Shown here in pieces: positions 1-5,278 of a stretch of DNA of 10,562 nucleotides; position 1 is the stretch's first letter; every line of letters begins with the position of its first letter. This stretch comes from Ferrithrix thermotolerans DSM 19514 (GTDB taxonomy: Bacteria > Actinomycetota > Acidimicrobiia > Acidimicrobiales > Ilumatobacteraceae), in assembly GCA_945878705.1 (NCBI GenBank), contig CAMCUE010000019.1, positions 1 to 10,562 on the forward strand, given 5' to 3'. Below the pieces are notes generated by a model, which did not search any database, was not told the DNA's origin, and saw only the letters and a program-made list of their open reading frames with translations. The translations under genes and the position numbers were made by a program.

Positions 1-1
1 T

Positions 2-604
2 GAACTAGTTGCATCGGGTCACACTGTTGCCGTAATTGATAGAAAACCGGACGCTTTTAAGCGTTTGGGCGAAAACTTTTCAGGTATCACGATTGCAGGC
101 ATCGGCTTTGATCGTGACGTTTTGCAAGAAGCCGGTATTGAAAAAGCACAGGCAGTTGCCGCGGTTACTAATGGTGACAATTCAAATATTTTGATTGCTC
201 GTGTTGCTCGAGAAAAATTTGGTATCGAAAAAGTAGTTGCACGAATTTACGACCCAAAACGTGCCGAAATCTATGAGCGCCTTGGTGTCGCCACAGTTGC
301 GACAGTCAAGTGGACATCAGAACGTATCTTGCGCCGAATTTTGCCAGATGTTTCCAGAATTGAGTGGACAGACCCAAGTTCTAATGTGGTTTTAGTTGAG
401 CGCGAATTCCCAGATAGTTTTGTCGGTAAAAAAATTGCCGACATTGAATTGTCCGCTGCACGAATTTCCGCGCTACGTAGACTTGGCTCTGCAATAGTTC
501 CAGATGACGGCACAATTATTCAACAGGGTGATGTCGGATACTTCATTGTTGAAGTGAATTCATTGAATCAATTAGACAGTCTTTTAAAGCAGGGCACCTC
601 ATGA
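2..604 (+). CDS. ceoB: TrkA-type potassium uptake regulatory protein (CeoB-like), 5' truncated
   Basis: Cytoplasmic regulator of a Trk/Ktr K+ channel: an N-terminal RCK_N domain binds NAD(H) or nucleotides and an RCK_C domain follows. The frame is open from base 2, so the first in-window start-like codon (TTG at 65) is not the real start. Aligning ELVASGHTV here with EELVAAGHDV in the next gene suggests that about 16 codons, including the GxGxxG dinucleotide loop, lie upstream of the window. Visible RCK features are VIDRKPDAF (end of beta-2), TIAGIGFDRDVL, AVAAVTNGDNSNI and KVVARIYDPKRAEIYERLG; the RCK_C part spans about the last 75 residues. The stop overlaps the start of the second TrkA gene as ATGA (601-604), so the two are translationally coupled. 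A tandem TrkA pair is the usual actinobacterial arrangement (ceoB-ceoC). The family assignment is firm; the ion partner lies outside the window. Confidence 0.93.
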   Translation, partial: ELVASGHTVAVIDRKPDAFKRLGENFSGITIAGIGFDRDVLQEAGIEKAQAVAAVTNGDNSNILIARVAREKFGIEKVVARIYDPKRAEIYERLGVATVATVKWTSERILRRILPDVSRIEWTDPSSNVVLVEREFPDSFVGKKIADIELSAARISALRRLGSAIVPDDGTIIQQGDVGYFIVEVNSLNQLDSLLKQGTS

Positions 605-1269
605 AAGTAATCGTTGCGGGTGGAGGAAGCGTTGGGCGCTTCACGGCAGAAGAACTAGTTGCCGCTGGGCACGATGTCTTGCTTATCGAAAATGATCGTG
701 CAGTATTTCGAGACTATGGCAAGGCCGAAGAAGCCAAAGGCGTGCGTTGGCATCTTGGCGATGCATGTGATGTTGAAGTGCTTCGTGCCGCTGGTGCATC
801 TGACGCTGATGTCGTCGCCGCTGTAACCGGTGACGACGAAGATAATTTGGTTGTCTCACTTCTTGCAAAACAAGAGTTCGGTGCGCCAAGAGTTATTGCT
901 CGGGTGAATAATCCAAAAAATCATTGGATGTTTAACGAGATGTGGGGTGTAGATGTTGCCGTTTCAACACCACACTTAATTACAAGTCTTGTTCAAGAGG
1001 CAGTTTCTGTTGGCAACTTTGTCAAACTTATGGATTTCGCTGGTGGTAAAGCAGAATTAGCAGAAGTTACGCTTGCTGAAAATTCGCCGGCGATCAACAA
1101 GACGCTCAAAGATTTGAAATTTCCTCGAAGCGCGACAGTTGTGGCAATTGTTCGTCACGAGGTTGTACTCGTGCCCGAGAGCGACACAATTTTGCGAGCA
1201 GGCGACGAAGTTATGGTCTTAATAACAGAAGACGCAGAACTTGCAATTCAAAAAATTCTCGTTGGCTAA
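601..1269 (+). CDS. ceoC: TrkA-type potassium uptake regulatory protein (CeoC-like)
   Basis: Second RCK protein of the pair, 222 aa, the normal full length. The dinucleotide-binding loop GGGSVG is at residues 7-12 and the acidic end of beta-2 (LLIEND) is near residue 30; AVTGDDEDNLVVSLLA and RVIARVNNPKNHWMF are typical RCK_N helices. The RCK_C domain covers about residues 140-222 and ends in DEVMVLITEDAELAIQKILVG. It should bind NAD(H) or ATP and form, with the upstream paralogue, the gating assembly of a Trk-type K+ transporter at the inner face of the membrane. The ATG shares bases with the previous stop (ATGA). It runs toward a convergent OB-fold gene, the same order and orientation as ceoB-ceoC-(DUF3159)-Rv2694c in Mycobacterium, supporting the CeoC label over a generic TrkA one. 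Confidence 0.94.
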   Translation: MKVIVAGGGSVGRFTAEELVAAGHDVLLIENDRAVFRDYGKAEEAKGVRWHLGDACDVEVLRAAGASDADVVAAVTGDDEDNLVVSLLAKQEFGAPRVIARVNNPKNHWMFNEMWGVDVAVSTPHLITSLVQEAVSVGNFVKLMDFAGGKAELAEVTLAENSPAINKTLKDLKFPRSATVVAIVRHEVVLVPESDTILRAGDEVMVLITEDAELAIQKILVG

Positions 1270-1280
1270 ATACAAATTAG

Positions 1281-1297
1281 TTCTCGCTAAGCGAGAA
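1281..1297. terminator. Bidirectional hairpin between convergent genes
   Basis: Perfect 7-bp inverted repeat TTCTCGC-TAA-GCGAGAA located 11 bp after the ceoC stop. It also contains the stop codon of the minus-strand OB-fold gene (TAG, at 1289-1287). One hairpin can therefore serve both converging transcripts. Neither side has a long T-run (the minus side has only a scattered ATTTGTATTT), so this is a weak intrinsic terminator or an mRNA end-stabilising hairpin. Confidence 0.6.
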
Positions 1298-1640
1298 GTG
1301 TGTAAGCAGGATTCAACACGACAGTGCGATCAGCATCTTGATGTGGAACGCCATCAATCATGATGCATCGGCCTAGGTCAATCCCGGGGATATTGCGTCG
1401 TCCACTAAAAATAACCACTGCCTCTCCTGTGCCGTCGCTGATCACAACTTCAACTGCTGGTATCCCGCTGCGTGGCTTGGTTCGCATGCGTTTTACTTCT
1501 CCGGCAATTTTTGTGCGCGTTCGCAACTGCAAGTCTTCAAGTGCAGTGAAGCCAGTGTCTTTAAACCGAAAACAAAGTCGCTGTGTGTCAATTTCTTGCG
1601 TGTCAGCGTTAAGCCGTTTGCCGTAGTCGCGAATACCCAT
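1287..1640 (-). CDS. OB-fold nucleic acid-binding domain protein (Rv2694c-like)
   Basis: Small cytoplasmic protein of 117 aa. The start is taken at the ATG at 1640-1638 (MGIRDYGKRL), because the family N-terminus begins there and the ATG overlaps the preceding thioredoxin stop by one base (TGATG), implying translational coupling. A longer open frame runs upstream to an ATG at 1859, but that part is out-of-frame reading of the thioredoxin gene and gives an Arg/Cys-rich, non-family sequence. From about residue 38 (RTRTKIAGEVKRMRT) the protein follows the OB-fold pattern: AVEVVISDGTGEAVVIFSGRRNIPGIDLGRCIMIDGVP, ending NPAYTLLA. FSGRRNIPGIDLGR closely resembles the WLGQRRIPGIDSGR segment I recall from mycobacterial Rv2694c. 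Nucleic acid binding is inferred from the fold; the role is unknown. It is probably expressed from the thioredoxin promoter near 2200. Confidence 0.88.
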   Translation of the reverse strand: MGIRDYGKRLNADTQEIDTQRLCFRFKDTGFTALEDLQLRTRTKIAGEVKRMRTKPRSGIPAVEVVISDGTGEAVVIFSGRRNIPGIDLGRCIMIDGVPHQDADRTVVLNPAYTLLA

Positions 1641-2188
1641 CAGCTCGTTGCCAGTCTGTTCAATTCCTGTTCTAATTCTAAATCTGAAAGCACACCGATT
1701 CTTGTCGTGACAATGCCATCTTTGGCGATAAATACCCAAGCCGGTTGGTACGGCACATCGAATCGTGCAAAAATTTCGCCTGCCGAGTCGTTGATGTTCG
1801 TAAAGGTGAGACCGTTTTCGTTGACAAAATCTTGCATGTCTCCACCGCTGCCGTTCCATGCGACGCCAGTAACTTGAACTTTGCCCTTAAAAGTTTTGTA
1901 TGCAGCCTCGACCGAGGAAGACTCAGATTTGCATGCCCGTCAACCTGGTGCCCAAAACCAGAGGGCAAGTGGCTGCGACGCTAAAACTTTCGTGCTATCA
2001 AAAGTTGCACCACTCAACAGTGTCGCGGTAAAAATTGCTGGTGATGATGATGCCTGTGTCGCTTGTGTCTGTTGATCTGAAGTTTTTACAGGGTCAGTTT
2101 GTTTTGCAGAATCTGAACCGCAGCCAAAAACTGTGAGAATTAAAATAGATGCAAATATTTGTCCACTTAGTTTCAATGACTTGTTCAC
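1640..2188 (-). CDS. Predicted selenoprotein: DsbE/MPT53-like thioredoxin-fold lipoprotein with Sec-X-X-Cys active site
   Basis: A single 182-residue protein if the TGA at 1942-1940 is read as selenocysteine. The GTG start (2188-2186) opens a lipoprotein signal peptide: Lys residues, a hydrophobic core (IFASILILTVFG) and a lipobox-like VFG-C with the lipidated Cys at residue 23, then a Ser/Thr/Gln-rich linker to about residue 50. The thioredoxin fold follows: beta strand LALWFWAPG, then residue 83 = UGA, then RAC (Cys86) KSES, i.e. U-X-X-C replacing CXXC. Downstream is AYKTFKGKVQVTGVAW, MQDFVNENGLTFTNINDSAG and the cis-Pro motif FDVPYQPAWVFI (Pro149), all strongly reminiscent of mycobacterial DsbE/DsbF (MPT53). 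Both halves are in the same frame with no indel, and only the catalytic first Cys is replaced. It is probably an extracytoplasmic thiol-disulfide oxidoreductase. The alternatives are a TGC/TGT-to-TGA sequencing error or a nonsense pseudogene; the SECIS-like hairpin argues against both. Confidence 0.85.
1900..1934 (-). promoter_or_regulatory. Bacterial-type SECIS element for the UGA at 1942-1940
   Basis: Read on the minus strand, the RNA just after the UGA can fold into a basal stem AUGCA (1934-1930) with UGCAU (1904-1900), and an upper stem CCUC (1917-1914) with GAGG (1909-1906) closing an apical loop GGUC (1913-1910). Two more pairs, AG (1923-1922) with CU (1905-1904), can stack under the upper stem, leaving UCUU (1921-1918) bulged; in that case the basal stem shortens to AUGC/GCAU. 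The loop begins 27 nt after the UGA. A G at the start of the apical loop, a GGUC loop and U bulging on the 5' side are features of the E. coli fdhF SECIS bound by SelB. The hairpin lies inside the coding sequence, as in bacteria generally. Folding energy was not computed. Confidence 0.72.
1940..1942 (-). other. In-frame TGA, predicted selenocysteine codon (Sec83)
   Basis: On the minus strand the codons read TGG GCA CCA GGT TGA CGG GCA TGC, giving W-A-P-G-U-R-A-C. In thioredoxin-fold oxidoreductases the residue after WAP-x is the nucleophilic, solvent-exposed Cys of CXXC, and selenocysteine replaces precisely this residue in known Sec-containing thioredoxin-like proteins. The resolving Cys (Cys86) is kept. 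There is no other stop between the GTG at 2188 and the TGA at 1642-1640. Confidence 0.82.
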
Positions 2189-2195
2189 GTTGATA

Positions 2196-2201
2196 AGAGT
2201 A
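2196..2201 (-). promoter_or_regulatory. Candidate -10 box (TACTCT) for the selenoprotein/OB-fold operon
   Basis: TACTCT fits the actinobacterial TANNNT consensus and ends 7 nt before the GTG start codon at 2188, so transcription would begin at or next to the GTG (leaderless mRNA). No Shine-Dalgarno sequence precedes the GTG. The -35 region is weak. The 7-nt spacing is the same as at the phytanoyl-CoA dioxygenase gene in this window. Confidence 0.45.
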
Positions 2202-2249
2202 ACTCATTTAGGGCGAAATAATCTGAGATCACCCGTAGCCTGATTGTTT

Positions 2250-2342
2250 ATGAGCACTAGAAAGTTGATATTTTTTGCATTACTTTGTGGCGTGGCTATT
2301 TTGTTAGCGGGCTCTTTGCAACTGTTCTTAATGTCACGGTAG
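2250..2342 (+). CDS. Possible 30-aa single-pass membrane small protein
   Basis: An ATG opens a short frame encoding MSTRKLIFFALLCGVAIL followed by LAGSLQLFLMSR and a TAG. This is a textbook small membrane peptide: a basic N-terminus, about 20 hydrophobic residues, and a terminal Arg. A TANNNT box (TAGCCT, 2236-2241) lies 8 nt before the ATG, the leaderless arrangement seen at other genes here; no Shine-Dalgarno is present. It is divergent from the selenoprotein gene and precedes lpdA by 75 bp. I do not recognise a family. Chance hydrophobicity in an AT-rich spacer is the main alternative. Confidence 0.35.
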   Translation: MSTRKLIFFALLCGVAILLAGSLQLFLMSR

Positions 2343-2382
2343 ATCTGCGATAAGTCATAGTTCGGTCACGAACCTAAACGGC

Positions 2383-2388
2383 TACGAT
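2383..2388 (+). promoter_or_regulatory. Candidate -10 box (TACGAT) upstream of lpdA
   Basis: TACGAT fits TANNNT and lies 29 nt before the TTG start of lpdA, leaving room for a short leader with a purine-rich ribosome site (AGAAAGAGAAA, 2405-2415). A -35-like TTCGGT lies at 2361-2366 with a 16-bp spacer, which is a weak match. This would be the promoter of the lpdA-E2-lipBA cluster. Confidence 0.4.
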
Positions 2389-2417
2389 AAACAAGGCATT
2401 CACAAGAAAGAGAAACC

Positions 2418-3818
2418 TTGGCAGACCAATTTGATCTCGTTGTAATCGGCGGAGGTCCTGGTGGCTACGCATCAGCCTTTTATGCAGCATCCTGCGGAAT
2501 GAGCGTTGCGTTAGTCGAACGCGACACAATCGGTGGAACATGTTTAAACCGTGGTTGCATCCCAGCAAAGGCATTTTTAGAAACCGCTGCAGCCAATCGC
2601 CATGTCGCCCATGCTTCAGAATTTGGGATCAACGCAACTTCGTCGGGCGTCGATTTTTCGGTTAGCCAAGCACGTAAAGCGCGAATCGTCGACGGCTTGG
2701 TTAAAGGATTAACCGGATTAACAAAGTCAAAGAAAGTTACATACTTGCTCGGCACCGGATCACTTGAAACGGGCCGAGTTGTAAGTGTTCAACTTGCTGA
2801 TGGCACCTCAAAAAAAATTCAAGCCACGAATGTGATTTTGGCTAGTGGCTCAGTGCCTCGCACAATTAAGGGTTTTCCGATTGGCGGATCAATCATGACC
2901 TCGGATGAGGTACTGATGTTAAACACGATTCCAAAACGGATTGCAGTAATTGGTGGTGGGGCAATCGGTTGTGAGTTCGCGTCGACATTTGCAGATCTTG
3001 GTTCGCAAGTCACGATTCTCGAAGGTGCACCGAAAATTTTGCCTGGTCTCGACCCTGATGTTGCAAACGTCGTTGTTAAGAGTTTCACTAAAAAGAAAAT
3101 CAACATTAAAACAGGCATCGTCGTAACTGGTCAAAGTTCTTTGCCAGATGGTTCGACACAAATAACTTTTGCGACGGGTGACCCGCTAATTGTTGACGTC
3201 GTGATTATTTCAATTGGGCGTCGTGCGTTTTCTGATGCGTTAGGTCTTGTTGGTACGAATGCAAAAGTTGACGATCGGGGTTTTGTTGTTGTCAATGAAT
3301 ATTGTCAAACAGCAGAGCCGGGCGTTTATGCAATCGGCGACTTAATTAACACTCCACAACTTGCGCATGTTGCATATGCCGAAGCAATTTTGTCTGTGAA
3401 ACATATGCGTCATGAAGATGCGACGCCGATTATGTATGACCGTGTGCCGTGGGCAATTTATTGTCATCCAGAAGTTGCTTGGGCGGGGCCATCAGAAGAG
3501 CAGGCTCGTGAAGCAGGTCATAACGTCATTGTCGCCAAGCATCAATTTCGTGCCAACTCTAGGGCGATGATTCTTGGTGAGATAGATGGGCTTGTCAAAG
3601 TAATTGCGAAAAAAAATGCTGACGGTTCTGCTGGTCAAGTTCTTGGTGTGCACATGGTCGGGCCCTGGGTTACAGAGCAACTAGCCGCAGGCTATTTAGC
3701 CGTTAACTGGGAAGCGTCGGTTGACGAAATCGCCGAATTCGTGATGCCGCACCCAAGTTTGAGTGAACTGTTTGGAGAGACGGTTCTCTCACTAACTGGC
3801 AGAAGTTTTAATGCGTGA
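2418..3818 (+). CDS. lpdA: Dihydrolipoyl dehydrogenase (E3)
   Basis: Cytoplasmic FAD-dependent E3 that reoxidises the dihydrolipoyl group of 2-oxoacid dehydrogenase E2 proteins and passes electrons to NAD+. It has 466 aa, the family length. The FAD Rossmann motif GGGPGGY is at residues 11-17, the redox disulfide GGTCLNRGCIPAK at 39-51 (Cys42/Cys47), the NAD-binding GGGAIGCE at 179-186, the second FAD motif YAIGD at 304-308, and the C-terminal catalytic base HPSLSE (His445, Glu450) in the dimer interface domain. All catalytic residues are present. The start is TTG, preceded by the purine-rich AGAAAGAGAAA, with no better start nearby: MADQFDLVVIGGG begins exactly where the family does. It is followed 35 bp later by E2, so it is probably co-transcribed with it. 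It may serve several complexes (pyruvate, 2-oxoglutarate, branched-chain). Confidence 0.96.
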   Translation: MADQFDLVVIGGGPGGYASAFYAASCGMSVALVERDTIGGTCLNRGCIPAKAFLETAAANRHVAHASEFGINATSSGVDFSVSQARKARIVDGLVKGLTGLTKSKKVTYLLGTGSLETGRVVSVQLADGTSKKIQATNVILASGSVPRTIKGFPIGGSIMTSDEVLMLNTIPKRIAVIGGGAIGCEFASTFADLGSQVTILEGAPKILPGLDPDVANVVVKSFTKKKINIKTGIVVTGQSSLPDGSTQITFATGDPLIVDVVIISIGRRAFSDALGLVGTNAKVDDRGFVVVNEYCQTAEPGVYAIGDLINTPQLAHVAYAEAILSVKHMRHEDATPIMYDRVPWAIYCHPEVAWAGPSEEQAREAGHNVIVAKHQFRANSRAMILGEIDGLVKVIAKKNADGSAGQVLGVHMVGPWVTEQLAAGYLAVNWEASVDEIAEFVMPHPSLSELFGETVLSLTGRSFNA

Positions 3819-3840
3819 CAAACTTAGAATTAAAACGATA

Positions 3841-3845
3841 GAGAG
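3841..3845 (+). promoter_or_regulatory. Ribosome binding site of the E2 gene
   Basis: GAGAG sits 8 nt before the ATG at 3854, within a purine-rich run. It is one of the few recognisable Shine-Dalgarno-like sites in the window, consistent with an internal operon gene, in contrast to the apparently leaderless first genes. Confidence 0.5.
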
Positions 3846-3853
3846 AAAATCAA

Positions 3854-5275
3854 ATGGCTGACATCACACTTCCACAACTAGGCGAAACTGTTACCGAAGG
3901 AACAATCACACGTTGGTTTAAAAAAGTTGGCGATGCTGTTGCCGCTGACGAACCTTTGTTCGAAGTCTCGACAGACAAAGTCGATACTGAAGTTCCATCT
4001 CCTGTTGCTGGCACACTGACTGAAATTCGTGTCAAAGAGGGCGAAACAGTTTCTGTCGGAACCGTAATTGCAGTCGTTGGTTCGGCTAACGCGAGTTCTG
4101 CGCCTGCGCCAGTAGTTCAAGCGCCGGTAGTACAACCTGCGCCATTAGTTGTGCCGGTTGCACCTGCGCCAGTTGCTCAAGCACCCGTAGCGCAAACCCA
4201 GCCAATTCGTGCCGCACAACCAGTTGCCAGTGTTGCAACTGCAACACGAACACCAATCTCGGCGGCCGCGTCAAACAAGTTACTTTCACCAGTTGTGCGC
4301 CGACTTGTTTCGGATCACGGCATTGATGTCAACACGCTTGTTGGTACTGGTCCTGGAAGTCGAATCACGCGTGAAGATGTTTTGGATTTCATTGACAAAA
4401 ATGGATCGGCGCCACAAATTATGGCACCAGTTGTCGCAGCGCCCGCGCCAATTGTTCAAGCGACTGCGCCAATTGTTCTTGCGCCTGCGCCAGTTGCAGA
4501 AGTGCCAAAAGTTGCCACACCAACATCACAGCCGCCGGCGCCAAAGTTCACGCAAAGCTCAGAGCGCGAAACTGTTATTCCGCTCACGAAAATTCGCAAA
4601 CTCACTGCAGCGCACATGATTATGTCGCAGGCAGTTAGCGCGCATGCTTTCAGTGTCGTCGAAGTTGATTATGCAAATGTCGATGCAACCAGAAGCGAAG
4701 TCAAAGATCAATGGAAGCAAGCCGAAGGCTTTACGCTGACGTATCTTCCGTTTATCGCTCGCGCAATTGTTGATGCCCTTGCCGAGTATCCAAATCTCAA
4801 TGCGAGTATCGAAGCCGACAAGTTGGTCGTTCACAATTATGTCGACCTGGGCATTGCTGTTGATCTTGAATTCAATGGATTGCTAGTGCCTGTTGTACGC
4901 AGCGCGGACGGCAAGCGGTTGCGTGCAATCGCTCGCGAAATTTCTGATCTTGCAACGCGTGCTCGCGGGCGAAAATTAACCCCAGACGAAATTCAAGGTG
5001 GAACATTTACGATTTCAAATAACGGATCTGCCGGTTCTGTTCTAACGATGCCAATTATCAATCAGCCACAGGTTGCAATTATGTCAACCGATGCAATTGT
5101 ACGTAAGCCAGTTGTCGCTCGACTTAGCGATGGCTCAGAGAGCATTGCAATTCATCCAGTTGGCAATCTTGCAATGAGTTGGGATCACCGTGCGTTCGAC
5201 GGAGCATACGCAGCCGGATTTCTCGCAAAAGTAAAACGAGTTCTTGAAACACAGGATTGGTCAGCGGAGATCTAA
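3854..5275 (+). CDS. sucB: 2-oxoacid dehydrogenase E2 (dihydrolipoyl acyltransferase, SucB/DlaT-like)
   Basis: Core acyltransferase of a 2-oxoacid dehydrogenase complex: it transfers the acyl group from its lipoyl arm to CoA. It has 473 aa. A single lipoyl domain spans residues 1-77, with the modified lysine in STDKVDTE (Lys42). An Ala/Pro/Val/Gln-rich flexible linker covers about 83-119. The E1/E3-binding domain covers about 140-180 (LLSPVVRRLVSDHGIDVNTL, GSRITREDVLDFI). A second Ala/Pro linker spans 189-230, and the catalytic domain runs from about 240 to the end with SWDHRAFDG (His445, Asp449). A GAGAG ribosome site lies 8 nt before the ATG. The substrate cannot be fixed: annotation pipelines usually call it 2-oxoglutarate E2, but SAHAFSVVEVDYANVDATR and GFTLTYLPFIARA also resemble branched-chain-type E2, and mycobacterial DlaT beside lipB-lipA serves pyruvate dehydrogenase. 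No E1 gene is in the window. Confidence 0.93.
   Translation: MADITLPQLGETVTEGTITRWFKKVGDAVAADEPLFEVSTDKVDTEVPSPVAGTLTEIRVKEGETVSVGTVIAVVGSANASSAPAPVVQAPVVQPAPLVVPVAPAPVAQAPVAQTQPIRAAQPVASVATATRTPISAAASNKLLSPVVRRLVSDHGIDVNTLVGTGPGSRITREDVLDFIDKNGSAPQIMAPVVAAPAPIVQATAPIVLAPAPVAEVPKVATPTSQPPAPKFTQSSERETVIPLTKIRKLTAAHMIMSQAVSAHAFSVVEVDYANVDATRSEVKDQWKQAEGFTLTYLPFIARAIVDALAEYPNLNASIEADKLVVHNYVDLGIAVDLEFNGLLVPVVRSADGKRLRAIAREISDLATRARGRKLTPDEIQGGTFTISNNGSAGSVLTMPIINQPQVAIMSTDAIVRKPVVARLSDGSESIAIHPVGNLAMSWDHRAFDGAYAAGFLAKVKRVLETQDWSAEI
4100..4210 (+). repeat. Ala-Pro-Val linker repeats inside E2 (first linker)
   Basis: Imperfect short repeats built on GCGCCTGCGCCAGT-like units encode APAPVVQAPVVQPAP-type sequence (residues 83-119). 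A second block of the same composition lies at about 4418-4543 (residues 189-230). These are the flexible, extended linkers that let the lipoyl domain swing between E1, E2 and E3. They are coding low-complexity sequence, not a mobile repeat. Confidence 0.6.
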
Positions 5276-5278
5276 TTC

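Noticed and set aside
1640..1837. Separate 65-aa thioredoxin fragment starting at the ATG at 1837
   Set aside because: The frame is open and family-like all the way back to the TGA at 1942-1940 and beyond, so this ATG is an internal Met (residue 118) of the larger protein.
1641..1859. N-terminal extension of the OB-fold gene to an ATG at 1859 (190-aa version)
   Set aside because: The extra 73 residues are the selenoprotein coding region read in another frame; the OB-fold family N-terminus and the TGATG coupling point to 1640.
1640..2188. Simple pseudogene with a nonsense mutation
   Set aside because: No other lesion is present, the frame is kept, the TGA sits exactly on the catalytic Cys and a SECIS-like hairpin follows. 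Not fully excluded without the genome's sel genes.
3816..3853. Second candidate recoded TGA at the end of lpdA
   Set aside because: The E3 protein is complete at its normal length before this TGA and a TAG follows two codons later.
4209..4619. 136-aa plus-strand frame inside the E2 gene
   Set aside because: Gln/Arg-rich shadow of the Ala/Pro linker repeats in another frame.
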